8,882 nucleotides of DNA from Bacteroidales bacterium (GTDB taxonomy: Bacteria; Bacteroidota; Bacteroidia; Bacteroidales; Dysgonomonadaceae), in the NCBI GenBank assembly GCA_012518155.1, contig JAAYTC010000182.1, positions 1-8,882 of the forward strand, written 5' to 3'. Below, piece after piece: positions 1 to 6,870 of this stretch; positions within the stretch are counted from its first letter, which is position 1, and each line of letters opens with the position of its first letter. Both the position numbers and the translations under genes were made by a program. Below the pieces are notes generated by a model. It saw nothing but the letters and a program-made list of their open reading frames with translations, had not been told where the DNA came from and searched no databases.

Positions 1-1037
1 GCAATAATAGTACTACGAATTCTTTTAATGGTACTTCGAGGAGTACGGTCTCCGGTGCCGGTGCTACTTTTCCTTATCCCTACTACAACATTGTCTTTCG
101 TGATTACATGCGCCTTCACGACGCTGTAACCGTTAATTACGGGGCTATTGGCAGCGGGGGTGGAATTCGAAGCCTGCGCGACCGCTCCGTGGATTTTGGA
201 GCAAGCGATGCCTTTCTTACCGAAAAAGAGCTGGAATCGATGAATGGCGAGGTTATTCATATTGCTACATGCCTAGGGGGTGTGGTAATGGCGTACACGT
301 TAGAAGGAGTGGATAACCTGCGACTGACGGGTCCGCTTATCTCGGATATCTACTTGGGAAAAATAACGAAGTGGAACGATCCCCGGCTTAAAGCAATCAA
401 TCCGGGCGTGTCGCTACCGGACTTGGATATTACTCCTGTATATCGCTCGGATGGTAGCGGAACAACGTTTAACTTCTCGGAATATCTCTCTGTGGTAAGT
501 CCCCAATGGGACCGGATTATGGGAAAAGGAAAAGCACTCAAGTGGGAAGCCGGTATCGCGGCTAAAGGAAATCCCGGGGTAGCCGGTATCGTGCAACAAA
601 CCGAGGGAGCCATCGGCTATATAGGCTCTGAGTACGCGCTCACGCTGAAGCTGAAGACGGCTAAACTACAAAATAAAGCCGGTAATTTCGTGGATGCTAC
701 CCTCGAATCCATATCGGCCGCGGCAAACGTGGATCTGCCGGACGATATGCGTGCAACCATAACCAACTCCGACGATCCGGACGCGTACCCCATCAGCCTT
801 TTCACATGGGTACTGGTTTACAAGGATCAACAGTATGGCAATCGTACAGAATCGGATGCACGGGATCTAATAGAGCTGCTTCACTACATGCTGAGCCCCG
901 CGGGGCAAAAAGTGGCCGCGCAGATAAACTACGCACCTCTACCGGAACAGGGACTGGAAAAAAACCACCAACTTATCGAGCAAATACATTACGGGGGTGA
1001 CCCCCTGTTCAGTAATAATATAGAGAATGAAGGATAG
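1..1037 (+). CDS. pstS: PstS, phosphate-binding protein of the ABC transporter (5' partial)
   Basis: This is the extracytoplasmic phosphate-binding subunit that delivers phosphate to the PstC-PstA channel. The frame is open from base 3 with no stop, so the start and signal peptide lie upstream; 344 residues are visible. The first 15 are rich in Ser, Thr and Asn, like the flexible linker after the lipid-attached cysteine of a lipoprotein (inference). The fold then begins with SGAGATFPYP (residues 17-26). Counting visible residues, the phosphate-contacting positions known from E. coli PstS appear conserved: T22 and F23, S51 in AIGSGGG, D69 in GASD, and R148, S152, G153 and T154 in YRSDGSGTT. 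The end is intact, and its last 11 bases overlap pstC. An internal ATG at 108 is not the real start, because conserved PstS sequence lies before it. Phosphate specificity is supported by these residues and by pstCAB downstream. Confidence 0.96.
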   Translation, partial: NNSTTNSFNGTSRSTVSGAGATFPYPYYNIVFRDYMRLHDAVTVNYGAIGSGGGIRSLRDRSVDFGASDAFLTEKELESMNGEVIHIATCLGGVVMAYTLEGVDNLRLTGPLISDIYLGKITKWNDPRLKAINPGVSLPDLDITPVYRSDGSGTTFNFSEYLSVVSPQWDRIMGKGKALKWEAGIAAKGNPGVAGIVQQTEGAIGYIGSEYALTLKLKTAKLQNKAGNFVDATLESISAAANVDLPDDMRATITNSDDPDAYPISLFTWVLVYKDQQYGNRTESDARDLIELLHYMLSPAGQKVAAQINYAPLPEQGLEKNHQLIEQIHYGGDPLFSNNIENEG

Positions 1038-1884
1038 AATATTTCGGTTGGCCCTTTTCATCGCGGCACTGACGATCCTGCTGCTAACAGCAGGTATCAT
1101 CTACGCGCTGGTGAGCCGGTCACTGGATACGTTCGCGGAGTATGGAATCTGGGGGTTTATCGCTAACCCTGAATGGGATCCTCGCTCGGCCACGGAAGAG
1201 TATGGAGCACTCTCTTTTATAATGGGTACCCTCTATACCGCTTTTTTCGCGCTGTTTATTTGTATTCCCTTTTCGCTATCGGTAGCACTGTTCAACGGCG
1301 AGTATTTTAAAGGGACAAAGATATCTTCGGCGGTGAGTTCTGTCGTGGACCTGCTGGCGGGTATCCCCTCTATCGTTTACGGCCTTTGGGGATTTTACAG
1401 CGTGCGCCCGATCGTGATCGAATTGGGAGTCAACGCCCAAGGTTTCGGAATATTCCTTTCCTCCATCGTACTGGCCATCATGATTATCCCCTACGCTTCA
1501 TCGCTGAGCGCGGAGTTTATATCGATGGTGCCCAACAGAATGAAAGAGGGAGCATACAGCTTGGGAGCCACTCGGATGGAGGTGATACAACGTATCAGCC
1601 TACCTACCGCTGCTTCGGGCATCGTGGCGTCTTATATTTTGGCACTGGGACGAGCGTTGGGTGAAACCATGGCGGTGACCATGTTGATTGGAAACACCGA
1701 CCGTATACCTCGCGGCTTACGGGATACCGGCAATACTATGGCGAGCGTGATCGCGAATCAATTTGGAGAGGCGGATGGATTGAAGCTAAGTGCTTTAATC
1801 GCGATCGGCCTCTTACTGTTTATTATTACGGCCATTATTAACCTGATTGCCAAGTTGGCAATGAAAAAATTATCAGCGGTATGA
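1027..1884 (+). CDS. pstC: PstC, phosphate ABC transporter permease
   Basis: PstC is one of the two inner-membrane channel subunits of the PstSCAB importer, 285 residues long and slightly shorter than E. coli PstC. Hydrophobic segments lie near residues 5-27, 62-88, 105-125, 137-160, 195-222 and 254-280, consistent with six transmembrane helices. Family signatures are LAGIPSIVYGLWG (110-122), the EAA loop that docks on the ATPase (EGAYSLGATRMEVIQRISLP, 174-193) and LGRALGETMAV (207-217). The start ATG lies inside the end of pstS (11-base overlap) and gives a sensible positively charged N-terminus before the first helix. No good ribosome-binding site precedes it, so translational coupling to pstS is plausible. 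It is assigned as PstC rather than PstA by gene order and by the GIPSIVYG and ALGETMAV motifs. Confidence 0.96.
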   Translation: MKDRIFRLALFIAALTILLLTAGIIYALVSRSLDTFAEYGIWGFIANPEWDPRSATEEYGALSFIMGTLYTAFFALFICIPFSLSVALFNGEYFKGTKISSAVSSVVDLLAGIPSIVYGLWGFYSVRPIVIELGVNAQGFGIFLSSIVLAIMIIPYASSLSAEFISMVPNRMKEGAYSLGATRMEVIQRISLPTAASGIVASYILALGRALGETMAVTMLIGNTDRIPRGLRDTGNTMASVIANQFGEADGLKLSALIAIGLLLFIITAIINLIAKLAMKKLSAV

Positions 1885-2756
1885 TGGAGAGTATCACGGC
1901 ATCGAACCGACTACGAAAAGGGAAGGACAAAATTATTTATTTCTTGGTCTGTTCCTTCTCTTTCTTGGCTATGATTCCTCTGTTTTTAATTTTGTGGGAT
2001 GTAGTTTCGAAAGGGTATAAGAATTTCAATATCCGACTATTCACCGAGGTAACGCCTTCATCGATGGACGCGTTGCTCGCGAATATGAATGATGAGCCTA
2101 TCCCGGGTGGAATCCTTAACGGTATCACCGGTACCATCCTTATCGTGGGGTTGGCCATCCTTTTTTCCGTTCCGCTGGGCCTCTCCATCGGTATTTATCT
2201 CGCGGATAACCACGGCAAGCGATTCGCGAAGGTGGTGAGTTACCTGACCGATCTTCTACAAGGGATGCCCTCCATTGTAATCGGGATCATCGCGTATGCT
2301 TGGGTAGTTAAACCTTTAGGGGGTTACTCGGCCTTGGCCGGTAGCGTGGCGTTGACGATTATGATGCTCCCCATGATCGTGCGTTCCACGGAAGAGACGT
2401 TAAAGATGTTGCCGTATGCATACAAGGAGGCGGGCTTAGCATTGGGTGCTTCCTATACCAATGTGGTATTTAAGATACTGCTCCCTTCGGGATTTGGAGG
2501 AATTTTCACGGGCATACTTTTGGCCATATCAAGGGTGATGGGGGAGACGGCTCCCCTGATGCTTACCGCGTTGGGTGCATCCGTTGTCAACTGGAACGTG
2601 ATGGAGCCGACAAGTGCCATTCCACTCTTGATCTGGGATTTTTATAACGATCCTAACTTGGTGGACCTGATTTGGTCTTCATCTCTCCTGCTCCTGATTG
2701 TTATATTCTTGTTGAATTGGACTGCTAAAATTGTAGCACGTAAATGGAAAGTGTAA
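1881..2756 (+). CDS. pstA: PstA, phosphate ABC transporter permease
   Basis: PstA is the second channel subunit, pairing with PstC in the inner membrane; it has 291 residues. A cytoplasmic basic N-terminus (about 1-17) precedes the first helix (about 18-40). A polar extracytoplasmic stretch follows (about 43-75), then further helices near 78-105, 124-143, 150-168, 204-222 and 262-284. The EAA coupling loop is YKEAGLALGASYTNVVFKIL (181-200), leading into LPSGFGGI, and GETAPL (221-226) is characteristic of PstA. The start overlaps the pstC stop as ATGA, a classic translational-coupling arrangement. The second codon is also ATG, so the true start could be one codon later. The polar loop contains IPGGILNGI (74-82), comparable to the Gly-rich segment before the second helix in other PstA proteins. 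Confidence 0.96.
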   Translation: MMESITASNRLRKGKDKIIYFLVCSFSFLAMIPLFLILWDVVSKGYKNFNIRLFTEVTPSSMDALLANMNDEPIPGGILNGITGTILIVGLAILFSVPLGLSIGIYLADNHGKRFAKVVSYLTDLLQGMPSIVIGIIAYAWVVKPLGGYSALAGSVALTIMMLPMIVRSTEETLKMLPYAYKEAGLALGASYTNVVFKILLPSGFGGIFTGILLAISRVMGETAPLMLTALGASVVNWNVMEPTSAIPLLIWDFYNDPNLVDLIWSSSLLLLIVIFLLNWTAKIVARKWKV

Positions 2757-3529
2757 AAATAACCAATGGGATGAACCCCATCCTTGAACTGAAAGAGGTT
2801 TCGGTATCGTATACCCCCGGTAAAAACGCGGTGGATAAAGTTACTACCGAGATATATCCCAACACCATCACGGCCATCATGGGGCCCTCGGGGTGTGGCA
2901 AGAGCACGCTTTTACGTGCAATAAACCGCATGCACGACCTCTACCCACATATAAAAACGACCGGCGAGATTCTTCTGAAAGACAAAAACGTGCTGGAGAT
3001 GGACGCGATGAAGGTGCGTAGGCTCGTGGGTATGGTGTTTCAACAACCCAATCCCTTTCCCACCATGAGCATATACGACAATGTATTGGCCGGTTATACC
3101 CTCAACGGGATACGCCTTAAGAAACGTGAAAAGGATGAGATCGTGCAGCATAGCCTCAAAAGCGTGGCGCTTTGGGAAGAGGTGAAAGATGTGATGACCA
3201 AGCGGGGCTCCTTCCTTTCGGGAGGGCAACAGCAGCGCCTTTGCATTGCCCGTACGTTGGCACTCAAACCGGAAGTGTTGCTGATGGATGAACCCACTTC
3301 GGCACTCGATCCTATATCGACGAACAAAATAGAGGAATTATTGTTGGAATTAAAAAAAGAATTCACTATCATTGTCGTCACGCATAACATGTCGCAGGCA
3401 GCACGTATATCCGATAATTCAATGTTCATGTACTTGGGTGAACTGATAGAACACGGCAATACCACGCAAATGTTTACGAAACCGAAAAACAAACGTACCG
3501 AAGAGTACTTGACGGGGGTGTTTGGGTAA
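2744..3529 (+). CDS. pstB: PstB, phosphate ABC transporter ATPase
   Basis: PstB is the cytoplasmic ATPase that powers phosphate import; it has 261 residues. All ABC motifs are intact: Walker A GPSGCGKST (47-55), Q-loop FQQPNPFP with Q100, signature LSGGQQQR (158-165), Walker B LLMDEP (179-184, catalytic E183), D-loop SALD (186-189) and the switch histidine H214. The FQQPNPFPMS-like stretch is typical of PstB among ABC ATPases. The chosen start overlaps the end of pstA by 13 bases. A second in-frame ATG at 2771 (Met10) would begin directly at the conserved NPILELKEVSVSY sequence and remove the overlap, so the first nine residues may not be translated. The upstream neighbours are its permeases. 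The downstream phoU is separated by a gap carrying repeats and a hairpin. Confidence 0.97.
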   Translation: MESVKITNGMNPILELKEVSVSYTPGKNAVDKVTTEIYPNTITAIMGPSGCGKSTLLRAINRMHDLYPHIKTTGEILLKDKNVLEMDAMKVRRLVGMVFQQPNPFPTMSIYDNVLAGYTLNGIRLKKREKDEIVQHSLKSVALWEEVKDVMTKRGSFLSGGQQQRLCIARTLALKPEVLLMDEPTSALDPISTNKIEELLLELKKEFTIIVVTHNMSQAARISDNSMFMYLGELIEHGNTTQMFTKPKNKRTEEYLTGVFG

Positions 3530-3535
3530 TTAAGC

Positions 3536-3563
3536 AGTGAAGGGTGAAGAATCAAGAGTCAAG
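3536..3563 (+). repeat. Four imperfect 7-base tandem repeats between pstB and phoU
   Basis: Four back-to-back heptamers read AGTGAAG, GGTGAAG, AATCAAG and AGTCAAG, giving the consensus RRTSAAG. They begin seven bases after the pstB stop codon and run directly into the left arm of the hairpin at 3564. The tract is purine-rich and non-coding. Seven-base direct repeats are the spacing used by PHO boxes in enterobacteria, but these units do not match the known E. coli or Bacillus PHO-box sequences. A slippage-derived simple repeat is the conservative reading. Function is unknown. Confidence 0.6.
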
Positions 3564-3598
3564 AATTTCATGATTGAACCCATTCGAATTATGAAATT
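3564..3598 (+). other. Intercistronic hairpin between pstB and phoU
   Basis: AATTTCATGATT (3564-3575) pairs with AATTATGAAATT (3587-3598). This makes a 12-base-pair stem with a single G-U wobble around an 11-base loop. The stem is AT-rich and is not followed by a run of T, so it does not look like a strong intrinsic terminator. It could mark an mRNA processing or stability point that sets pstB and phoU expression apart, or be a binding palindrome. It ends 20 bases before the phoU start codon. The structure is seen in the sequence; its role is inference. Confidence 0.5.
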
Positions 3599-3618
3599 AT
3601 AAAATCAGCAAAAAGAAT

Positions 3619-4329
3619 ATGGACGCGTTGAACGAGAATAAGCCTTCCGCGCTCGGCATAAAAGATAAGTATCTGGCCCAGCTGCACAGTGATTTCCAGT
3701 TGCTTTCGGAGATCGTGTTATCCCAAATAAAGATGGCGGCAACGCTGGTACATGATAATCACAACGAAGAGGTCGTGAGTGAATTACGGCGGAATGAGAA
3801 AATAATCAATTCGCTGGACGTTACCATCAAAGAGAAGGTGATAAACGCGATTATTCTTTTTACACCGCGAGCATTAGACCTCCGTCGATTAATGTCGTAT
3901 CACGATATGACCATCTCGATGGAGCGGGTGGGCGACCTTATCGAGAACATCACTTTGGCATTAGAAGAGATGGATTTGTCGATGCCGGGATTTGAAAAAT
4001 ACAAGAAGCCGATCGACAAGATGTTCGTTCAGACCGATAAGATGCTGAAGAGTGCCCTTTTTGCTTTTACAGGGGTGAGCAACGAGATGGCTTACGACAC
4101 TATTCAGATGGACGATAAAGTGGATAAACTGGAGCGTAAGATCGAGAAACAGCTGGCATCGGATTTCAACGGGCAAGCCCAAAACACACAGTCGCTGGTT
4201 AATATGATGAACCTGAATAGTATATCCTACTATCTCGAGCGGATTGGAGATAAGGCGGTAGATATGGCGGAGTCTGCTGTTTACCTGATCGAAGGGAAGG
4301 ATATACGGCATGTTAAACTGCCGGAATAG
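3619..4329 (+). CDS. phoU: PhoU, phosphate transport/signalling regulator
   Basis: PhoU is a cytoplasmic helical protein that links the Pst transporter to the phosphate-sensing kinase and restrains phosphate uptake and signalling when phosphate is plentiful. Its 236 residues match the family length. Two PhoU repeats are visible, each with the metal-binding signature: ERVGDLIEN (102-110) in the first half and ERIGDKAVDMAE (207-218) in the second. PRALDLRRL (83-91) is another conserved block before the first motif. No transmembrane segment is seen. It stands 89 bases after pstB, the only sizeable gap within the phosphate cluster, and 29 bases before the response regulator. This position fits the usual role connecting transporter and two-component system. 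Confidence 0.96.
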   Translation: MDALNENKPSALGIKDKYLAQLHSDFQLLSEIVLSQIKMAATLVHDNHNEEVVSELRRNEKIINSLDVTIKEKVINAIILFTPRALDLRRLMSYHDMTISMERVGDLIENITLALEEMDLSMPGFEKYKKPIDKMFVQTDKMLKSALFAFTGVSNEMAYDTIQMDDKVDKLERKIEKQLASDFNGQAQNTQSLVNMMNLNSISYYLERIGDKAVDMAESAVYLIEGKDIRHVKLPE

Positions 4330-4358
4330 CCGATCATTTAGCGTGAAGTAGAAGGAAG

Positions 4359-5045
4359 ATGGAAGAGAGAATTTTAGTGGTGGATGATGAAAAGGATATC
4401 TGCGATATTCTTCAGTTTAATTTAGAAAAGGAGGGATATATTGTAGATGTGGCCACCTCGGGGGAGGAAGCGGAAGAGAAACTTACCGATATCCATCAGC
4501 TTATTATCTTGGATGTGATGATGGGAGGCATATCAGGCTTTAAACTGGCCGAAAAGCTGAGAAAGAAAGAGAATTTTGTCCCCATTATTTTTCTTACTGC
4601 CAAAAACACAGAAAACGATGTGCTTACCGGTTTTTCACTAGGAGGGGATGACTATATCTCAAAACCTTTCTCGGTGAAAGAGGTGTTGGCACGGGTGAAG
4701 TCGCTGCTGAAGAGGGCTAAATTGGTCACTCCCCCGTTGGAAACTAAATGGAGTTATAAAGGGCTGGAAATTGATATTCCTGCTAACCGAGTGACGGTGG
4801 ACGACGAAGAGGTTTCTCTCACCAAAAAGGAGTTTGAAATACTCTCGTTGATGGCACAAGCTTCACCGAACGTACTTGCACGCGCCGATATTTTGAACAG
4901 CGTGTGGGGAGAGAACGAATACGTGCTCGATCGAACAGTGGATGTACATATCACACGATTGAGAAAAAAGTTGGGGAAATATGCCGGCATTATCGTGAAC
5001 CGATCGGGATTCGGGTATTACCTCAACCTTGAAGTTAAGGAGTAA
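4359..5045 (+). CDS. phoB: PhoB-like response regulator (OmpR family)
   Basis: This is a DNA-binding response regulator of 228 residues, expected to be phosphorylated by the adjacent kinase and to activate phosphate-starvation genes. The receiver domain spans about residues 4-118: acidic pocket D9, D10 and E11, phospho-acceptor D52 in LDVMM, switch T80 in FLTAK, and K102 in SKPF. The usual proline in the loop after the phospho-acceptor (DxMMP) is glycine here (DVMMGG, G56). The winged-helix domain spans about 131-224, with LTKKEFEIL (154-162) and the recognition region DRTVDVHITRLRKKLG (191-206). A purine-rich GAAGGAAG lies directly before the start codon. The symbol is inferred from the pst-phoU-kinase context. 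OmpR-family membership is certain; the exact target genes cannot be read from sequence. Confidence 0.9.
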   Translation: MEERILVVDDEKDICDILQFNLEKEGYIVDVATSGEEAEEKLTDIHQLIILDVMMGGISGFKLAEKLRKKENFVPIIFLTAKNTENDVLTGFSLGGDDYISKPFSVKEVLARVKSLLKRAKLVTPPLETKWSYKGLEIDIPANRVTVDDEEVSLTKKEFEILSLMAQASPNVLARADILNSVWGENEYVLDRTVDVHITRLRKKLGKYAGIIVNRSGFGYYLNLEVKE

Positions 5046-5088
5046 TTTAGTTCATCGAAGAAGTCTCACGAACGTCGAGAAACAAAAT

Positions 5089-6852
5089 ATGATTAAAAAG
5101 ATCTCTTATAGAACACGCATTATGCTGTTTTTCACGGCGATTATCGCCGCGTTCACGGTAGGCATCATCCTGTTTGAACAACAACAGTGGAAGAATGAAC
5201 GGACCAACAGCCTGGAAAGAACACTCGAGGCAAATGCAGATATTATTCACGCTTACATTCATGGAAATAATATCCCGCTTGATGAAAATGTAATAAAGGT
5301 AGAGGAGCAACTTGAATACATGGATCCTGACCTTCGGCTCACGATTATCGACTGGCAGGGTAAGGTGCGGTATGATAATTTACTGGATGGAAGTGAAATG
5401 GAAAATCACTTGCAACGCCGGGAGATTCAAAAAACCATTGGTTTCGGGCAGGGCGCGCATATTCGTCTATCTACCAGCAACAACGTGGAATACCTCTATT
5501 TTGCTAAAAAATACGACGAGGGGTATTTCATTCGCTTCGCGATACCGTACGACGTGGAGGTTCAAAACTTCATACACTCCAATAGCTCCTTCGTTTACTA
5601 TATCTTACTGTTTTTCGTGATATGCATGCTGATGGTCTATTTCTTCTCGAATCGTTTTTCCAAATCGATCAAAGAGTTACGGGCTTTTTCACTGAGCGTG
5701 AGACAAGGTATTCCCGTGCCTCACGACTTTCGTTTTACCGACGATGAAGTGGGAAAGGTGAGTGCCGATATCGTGGAGAACTACACGCTGTTACAGGATA
5801 ATCGACGCCAATTAGCGGCAGAACGTGAGAAGCTCTTGCAGCATTTTCAATATTCGGAAGAGGGGATTGCCATCTTCTCGGAAGACCGAAAAAAGGTGTA
5901 CACCAACTCTTACTTCCTTCAGTTCTTGAACGTGATCTTGGATAAGCCCACGCTGGAGGTGGAGCAGCTTTTTACCGAACCTGAATTTGCCAAGGTTACG
6001 GCTTTCTTGAATCAAGAGCATAAAGAGAATAACATTTATACCACCCGGATGGATAAAAGCGGGCGGCAGTTTATCGTGCGAGTGATTGTTTTTGACGATG
6101 AGAGCTTCGAGCTCTATATCGGCGATATCACCAAATCGGAAAAAACACGCCTGCTCAAACAGGAGATGACCAACAACATCGCGCACGAACTGCGTACTCC
6201 CGTGACAAGTATTCGTGGCTATTTAGAGACCATTCTGGATCAACACGATAACCAGCTGAACCCCCGTATCAACAACTTTTTGGATAGGGCCTACGCGCAA
6301 ACCATTCGCCTTTCGGAATTGATACAAGATATCAGTATGCTTACCAAGATAGAGGAGGCGGCCGACCGATTCGAACTGGAACCGGTGGAGTTGAAAGAGT
6401 TGCTCGTGGAGCTACAGACGGATATGGCCGATAAGCTGGAAGAGAAAGGCGATCGTTTGCTGATTGAGGTAGCCGATAACGTGGTGATACAGGGAAGCCG
6501 CACGTTGCTTTACTCTATTTTTCGCAACCTCACGGAAAACTCCATCGCCTATGCCGGTGATGGGGTAGAGATAAAAGTGCGTTGTTACGACGAAAATCAA
6601 GATGCTTATTTTGTAGAGTTTTGTGATAATGGAGTAGGGGTAGAGGAGAAGCACCTGGTACGCATATTCGAGCGCTTTTACAGGGTCAACGAGGGGCGTA
6701 CGCGTGTTACGGGTGGATCGGGCCTCGGGCTCTCCATCGTGAAGAATGCCGTGTTATTCCATAAGGGAAGCATCGTGGCTAAAAACCGCTCGGAAGGGGG
6801 ACTCTGCTTCTTGATTACCCTGCCTAAAAAAAAGAGCCTTAAGAAGGATTAA
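5089..6852 (+). CDS. phoR: PhoR-like membrane sensor histidine kinase
   Basis: This inner-membrane kinase is expected to phosphorylate the preceding response regulator. From the ATG at 5089 it has 587 residues. Transmembrane helix 1 spans about 11-29. An extracytoplasmic domain follows (30-165) containing a PhoR-type sensor segment (LRLTIID at 82-88, MENHLQRREI at 104-113, YLYFAK at 135-140). Transmembrane helix 2 spans about 167-186, followed by a HAMP-like linker (187-240) and a PAS-like domain (about 250-345). The catalytic core shows an H-box with H366 in IAHELRTP, an N-box NLTENS (480-485), G1 DNGVGV (513-518), an F-box FERFY (527-531) and G2 GGSGLGLSIV (542-551). The frame stays open upstream to an ATG at 5029, which would overlap the regulator by 17 bases. 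Its 20 extra residues are polar and lack family features, so 5089 is preferred. The large external domain resembles Bacillus PhoR more than E. coli PhoR. Confidence 0.9.
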   Translation: MIKKISYRTRIMLFFTAIIAAFTVGIILFEQQQWKNERTNSLERTLEANADIIHAYIHGNNIPLDENVIKVEEQLEYMDPDLRLTIIDWQGKVRYDNLLDGSEMENHLQRREIQKTIGFGQGAHIRLSTSNNVEYLYFAKKYDEGYFIRFAIPYDVEVQNFIHSNSSFVYYILLFFVICMLMVYFFSNRFSKSIKELRAFSLSVRQGIPVPHDFRFTDDEVGKVSADIVENYTLLQDNRRQLAAEREKLLQHFQYSEEGIAIFSEDRKKVYTNSYFLQFLNVILDKPTLEVEQLFTEPEFAKVTAFLNQEHKENNIYTTRMDKSGRQFIVRVIVFDDESFELYIGDITKSEKTRLLKQEMTNNIAHELRTPVTSIRGYLETILDQHDNQLNPRINNFLDRAYAQTIRLSELIQDISMLTKIEEAADRFELEPVELKELLVELQTDMADKLEEKGDRLLIEVADNVVIQGSRTLLYSIFRNLTENSIAYAGDGVEIKVRCYDENQDAYFVEFCDNGVGVEEKHLVRIFERFYRVNEGRTRVTGGSGLGLSIVKNAVLFHKGSIVAKNRSEGGLCFLITLPKKKSLKKD

Positions 6853-6870
6853 AAACGATAATTAAGCGAT

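Noticed and set aside
108..110. ATG at 108 as the start of pstS
   Set aside because: The conserved N-terminal PstS block SGAGATFPYP lies upstream in the same open frame, so the gene is truncated by the window edge.
3094..3555. A 153-residue open frame antisense to pstB
   Set aside because: It mirrors pstB motifs in reverse, is Ser/Cys-rich without domains, and starts in the repeat tract. It is a shadow of the real gene.
3564..3598. The pstB-phoU hairpin as an intrinsic terminator
   Set aside because: The stem is AT-rich and is followed by ATAAAATCAG rather than a T run, and phoU continues the operon with no promoter seen.
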